Assembly: GCA_964556705.1 (NCBI GenBank)
Contig: CAZKXX010000142.1
Span: 1-6,805, forward strand
Source: CAZKXX01 sp964556705
Lineage (GTDB): Bacteria > Acidobacteriota > Terriglobia > UBA7540
Direction of reading: 5' to 3'
DNA: 6,805 nucleotides
The translations under genes were made by a program, and so were the position numbers. The notes under the pieces were generated by a model. It searched no databases. It had not been told where the DNA came from and saw only the letters and a program-made list of their open reading frames with translations. Positions 5,150 to 6,805 of the stretch are shown here, piece by piece. The first letter of the stretch is position 1. Each line of letters begins with the position of its first letter.

Positions 5150-6340
5150 TCAGGCAGGACTCCGCGGGCGGCTCGCGGCGAGCGTTTGCGCCATCTGCCC
5201 GATCCTGGAAATGCCCTCTTCCAGCAGTTCGATCGAAGTGGCATAGGAGATTCGAAGATACCCTTCGCCGAAGCGGCCGAACGAAGTTCCCGAAAGGACT
5301 GCGACGCCGGCTTTTTCGAGCAATTCCGCGGCGAGGCGTGAAGAGTCGAGCCCCAGCGCGCGGATGTTGGGGAAAGCATAGAAGGCGCCGCGCGGGGCGC
5401 GGCAGGTGATTCCCGGAATCCGGTTCAGGAGCTCGATGACGCGGCCGCGGCGCTTGCGGAACGTTTCGACCATGCGCTCGACCGGCGACTGGTCTCCGCG
5501 CAGCGCCGCGATGCCGGCCATCTGCGTAAAGGAAGCCGTGCAGGAGTTCGAATTCACCATGAGCCGGGTGATTTCGGCGGCGAGCGCGCGATTCATCACG
5601 CCATAGCCGAGCCGCCAGCCGGTCATCGCATAGGACTTGGAGAAGCCGTCCACGATAATGGTGCGCTCTTTCATTCCCGGAAACGACGCGATGCTCGAGT
5701 GCTCGCCGTCGTAGAGAATGCGGCTGTAGATTTCATCCGAGAGGACCATCACGTCGCGCCCGGCGAGCGCCTCAGCCAGCCGAGCCAGCTCTTCGCGCTC
5801 CAGAATCGAGCCCGTGGGGTTCGACGGAGAATTCAGAATAATCAGGCGGGTCTGCGGCGTGATGGCCTGAATCAGCTCATCCATGTCGAAGCGGAAGTCG
5901 AGTTCCTCGCGGATGGCCGCCGGAACGGGGCGCGCGCCGACATAGCGAATCATGGACTCGTAGATCGGGAACCCCGGGTTCGGATAGACGACCTCGTCGC
6001 CTTCCTGCGCCAGGGCGAGGAGCGTAAAGAAGATGATGGGCTTGGCGCCCGGCGTGACCACCACCTCTTCCGGACTCACCGGGATGCGGCGCGTGCGGGA
6101 GATTTCTTCCGCGATGGCCTCGCGCAGGGCGGGGATGCCGGAGGTGGGGGTATAGTGCGTCCAGCCGTCGCGCAGGGCGCGGATGCCCGCCTCGACGATG
6201 TGCTGGGCAGTCGGAAAGTCCGGCTCGCCGATCTCGAGATGGACAATTCGCCGCCCTTCGGCCTCCAGCCGCTTGGCGCGCGCCAGGACTTCGAACGCGG
6301 TCTCCGTCCCCAGTTGCAACATTCGGTCCGCAAGTCTCAT
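5150..6340 (-). CDS. PLP-dependent class I/II aminotransferase (aspartate/aromatic type)
   Basis: A fold-type I aminotransferase that would move an amino group between an amino acid (probably aspartate, alanine or an aromatic) and 2-oxoglutarate in the cytoplasm. It has 396 residues from the start at 6340, the normal length. Numbered from that Met: EIGEPDFPT (35-44), N174 in SPSNPTG, D202 and Y205 in LSDEIYS (pyridine N and O3' contacts), the Schiff-base K235 in FSKSYAMTGWRLGY, R243 (phosphate), and R363 in YLRIS, which binds the substrate carboxylate. I chose ATG 6340 because GGAG lies 7 bases before it and MRLADRMLQ matches how the family begins. ATG 6358 adds six residues and lacks such a site. 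The nearest upstream coding sequence is a peptidase M19 remnant ending 42 bases away. Exact substrate cannot be fixed from sequence. Confidence 0.94.
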   Translation of the reverse strand: MRLADRMLQLGTETAFEVLARAKRLEAEGRRIVHLEIGEPDFPTAQHIVEAGIRALRDGWTHYTPTSGIPALREAIAEEISRTRRIPVSPEEVVVTPGAKPIIFFTLLALAQEGDEVVYPNPGFPIYESMIRYVGARPVPAAIREELDFRFDMDELIQAITPQTRLIILNSPSNPTGSILEREELARLAEALAGRDVMVLSDEIYSRILYDGEHSSIASFPGMKERTIIVDGFSKSYAMTGWRLGYGVMNRALAAEITRLMVNSNSCTASFTQMAGIAALRGDQSPVERMVETFRKRRGRVIELLNRIPGITCRAPRGAFYAFPNIRALGLDSSRLAAELLEKAGVAVLSGTSFGRFGEGYLRISYATSIELLEEGISRIGQMAQTLAASRPRSPA

Positions 6341-6347
6341 CTCGGCG

Positions 6348-6351
6348 CTCC
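6348..6351 (-). promoter_or_regulatory. Ribosome binding site deciding the aminotransferase start
   Basis: GGAG on the minus strand sits 7 bases before ATG 6340-6338, and inside the six-codon extension that would be coding if translation began at 6358. The sequence before 6358 shows no purine-rich site. Confidence 0.5.
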
Positions 6352-6382
6352 GTGGCATTGCACGCGGCAGGGTCTTGGTGAC

Positions 6383-6538
6383 CTAGTCCTTCCAAACCCT
6401 CCCGAATGGGCGCAGCACGTTCAGGCCCATAATTTTCCGGACATCTTGTTCCGAATACCCTCGGGCAAGCAAGGCATGATTCGGATTGGGCATTTCTGCC
6501 GCCCGCGTCATGGCCTGCGCCAGGTTCCGAGGAGGCAT
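6383..6538 (-). pseudogene. Peptidase M19 (membrane dipeptidase) C-terminal remnant
   Basis: The last 40 or so residues of a minus-strand frame ending at TAG 6383-6385 read NLAQAMTRAAEMPNPN, HALLARGYSEQDVRKIMG and LNVLRPFGRVW. This is the closing pattern of zinc dipeptidases of family M19 ('PNLt..LL.RGYse.DirKi.G.N.LRv…W'). The rest of that roughly 350-residue enzyme, including its metal ligands and the GSDFDG motif, is absent in any frame between here and tRNA-Arg. The upstream 60-80 codons of the same frame are unlike the family, so the gene is a remnant. The intact gene would have preceded the aminotransferase with a 42-base gap. The boundary near 6538 is approximate. I see no feature in 6539-6752. 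Confidence 0.6.
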
Positions 6539-6752
6539 GAGCTGCCAGGCCGCGCAGGACCCTCGCCGGCATTTCCGCCTGGGTCGCGAGGCAAACATGG
6601 AAGCGGTGGGGGCCCTCTGGCCCAGCGGCAAAAGGAAAAAGCTCTTCAACCTCCGCAGCAACCAAATCCTCACTCTACGGGAGGGCGAGGGATCGTGGCA
6701 TGGGAGTTTCCCGCGGTGGCGGCCCGAGAGGCTTCCGATAAGAAATGAAAGA

Positions 6753-6805
6753 TGGTACGCCCGGGGTGATTCGAACACCCGACCCCTTGCTTCGTAGGCA
6801 AGTGC
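6753..6805 (-). tRNA. tRNA-Arg (anticodon ACG), 5' part outside window
   Basis: The 3' two thirds of a minus-strand tRNA are visible. The anticodon arm is CTTGC-CTACGAA-GCAAG, anticodon ACG (its A is normally edited to inosine by TadA, so it reads CGU, CGC and CGA). A five-base variable loop follows, then the T arm GGGTG-TTCGAAT-CACCC, the acceptor strand CGGGCGT, discriminator A and an encoded CCA. The D arm and 5' acceptor strand lie beyond the right edge. Confidence 0.93.

Noticed and set aside
6610..6623. Five-base stem GGGCC-CTCT-GGCCC as terminator of tRNA-Arg
   Set aside because: On the minus strand the T-rich run precedes the hairpin instead of following it, so the order is wrong for an intrinsic terminator.
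5699..6748. 349-codon plus-strand open frame
   Set aside because: It is antisense to the aminotransferase and the dipeptidase remnant. The composition and lack of motifs fit a shadow frame of GC-rich coding DNA.
1..6805. CRISPR array, toxin-antitoxin, defence or retron system
   Set aside because: I looked for regularly spaced repeats, paired small genes and reverse transcriptase or nuclease motifs on both strands and found none.

Overview
The window looks like a GC-rich bacterial chromosome, and I lean towards Acidobacteriota. That lean rests on GC-rich codon use, the style of the integrase N-terminus, and a secreted PafA-type phosphatase beside a subgroup Igamma-like aminotransferase. It is inference, because nothing here fixes the taxon. 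Three tRNA genes on the minus strand frame the window: tRNA-Ala(TGC), tRNA-Ile(GAT), and a tRNA-Arg(ACG) cut by the right edge.

Left part (1-1553): the tail of an unrecognised small gene is followed by a complete tyrosine recombinase on the plus strand. Its stop codon lies 17 bases from the 3' end of tRNA-Ala. This is the classic arrangement of an integrative element inserted at a tRNA 3' end, so the DNA to the left is probably a genomic island.

Middle part (1554-3306): tRNA-Ile and tRNA-Ala keep the order they have in bacterial rRNA-operon spacers (Ile upstream of Ala), but no rRNA is visible and 919 bases separate them. That gap holds the C-terminal two thirds of a SAM-dependent methyltransferase and, abutting its broken end, a short IS110-family transposase fragment on the opposite strand. 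Each tRNA has a plausible sigma70-type promoter with a 17-base spacer. Upstream of tRNA-Ile lies about 750 bases without a convincing gene but with five clear inverted repeats.

Right part (3307-6805), all on the minus strand: tRNA-Arg, a peptidase M19 (membrane dipeptidase) tail, an intact PLP-dependent aspartate/aromatic-type aminotransferase, a short hydrophobic coding tail resembling the end of a LivM-type permease, and an intact secreted alkaline phosphatase-superfamily enzyme with the residues of a PafA-like phosphomonoesterase. The permease tail overlaps the phosphatase start by ATGA.

The two intact housekeeping-type genes have no obvious joint pathway. The recurring theme is erosion: three gene remnants keep only their 3' ends, and two of them lie next to or between tRNA genes. 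I see no new defence or effector system. The most interesting material is the tRNA-anchored island boundary, the split Ile-Ala tRNA pair with its methyltransferase/IS110 scar, the hidden remnants, and the inverted-repeat-rich non-coding stretch.
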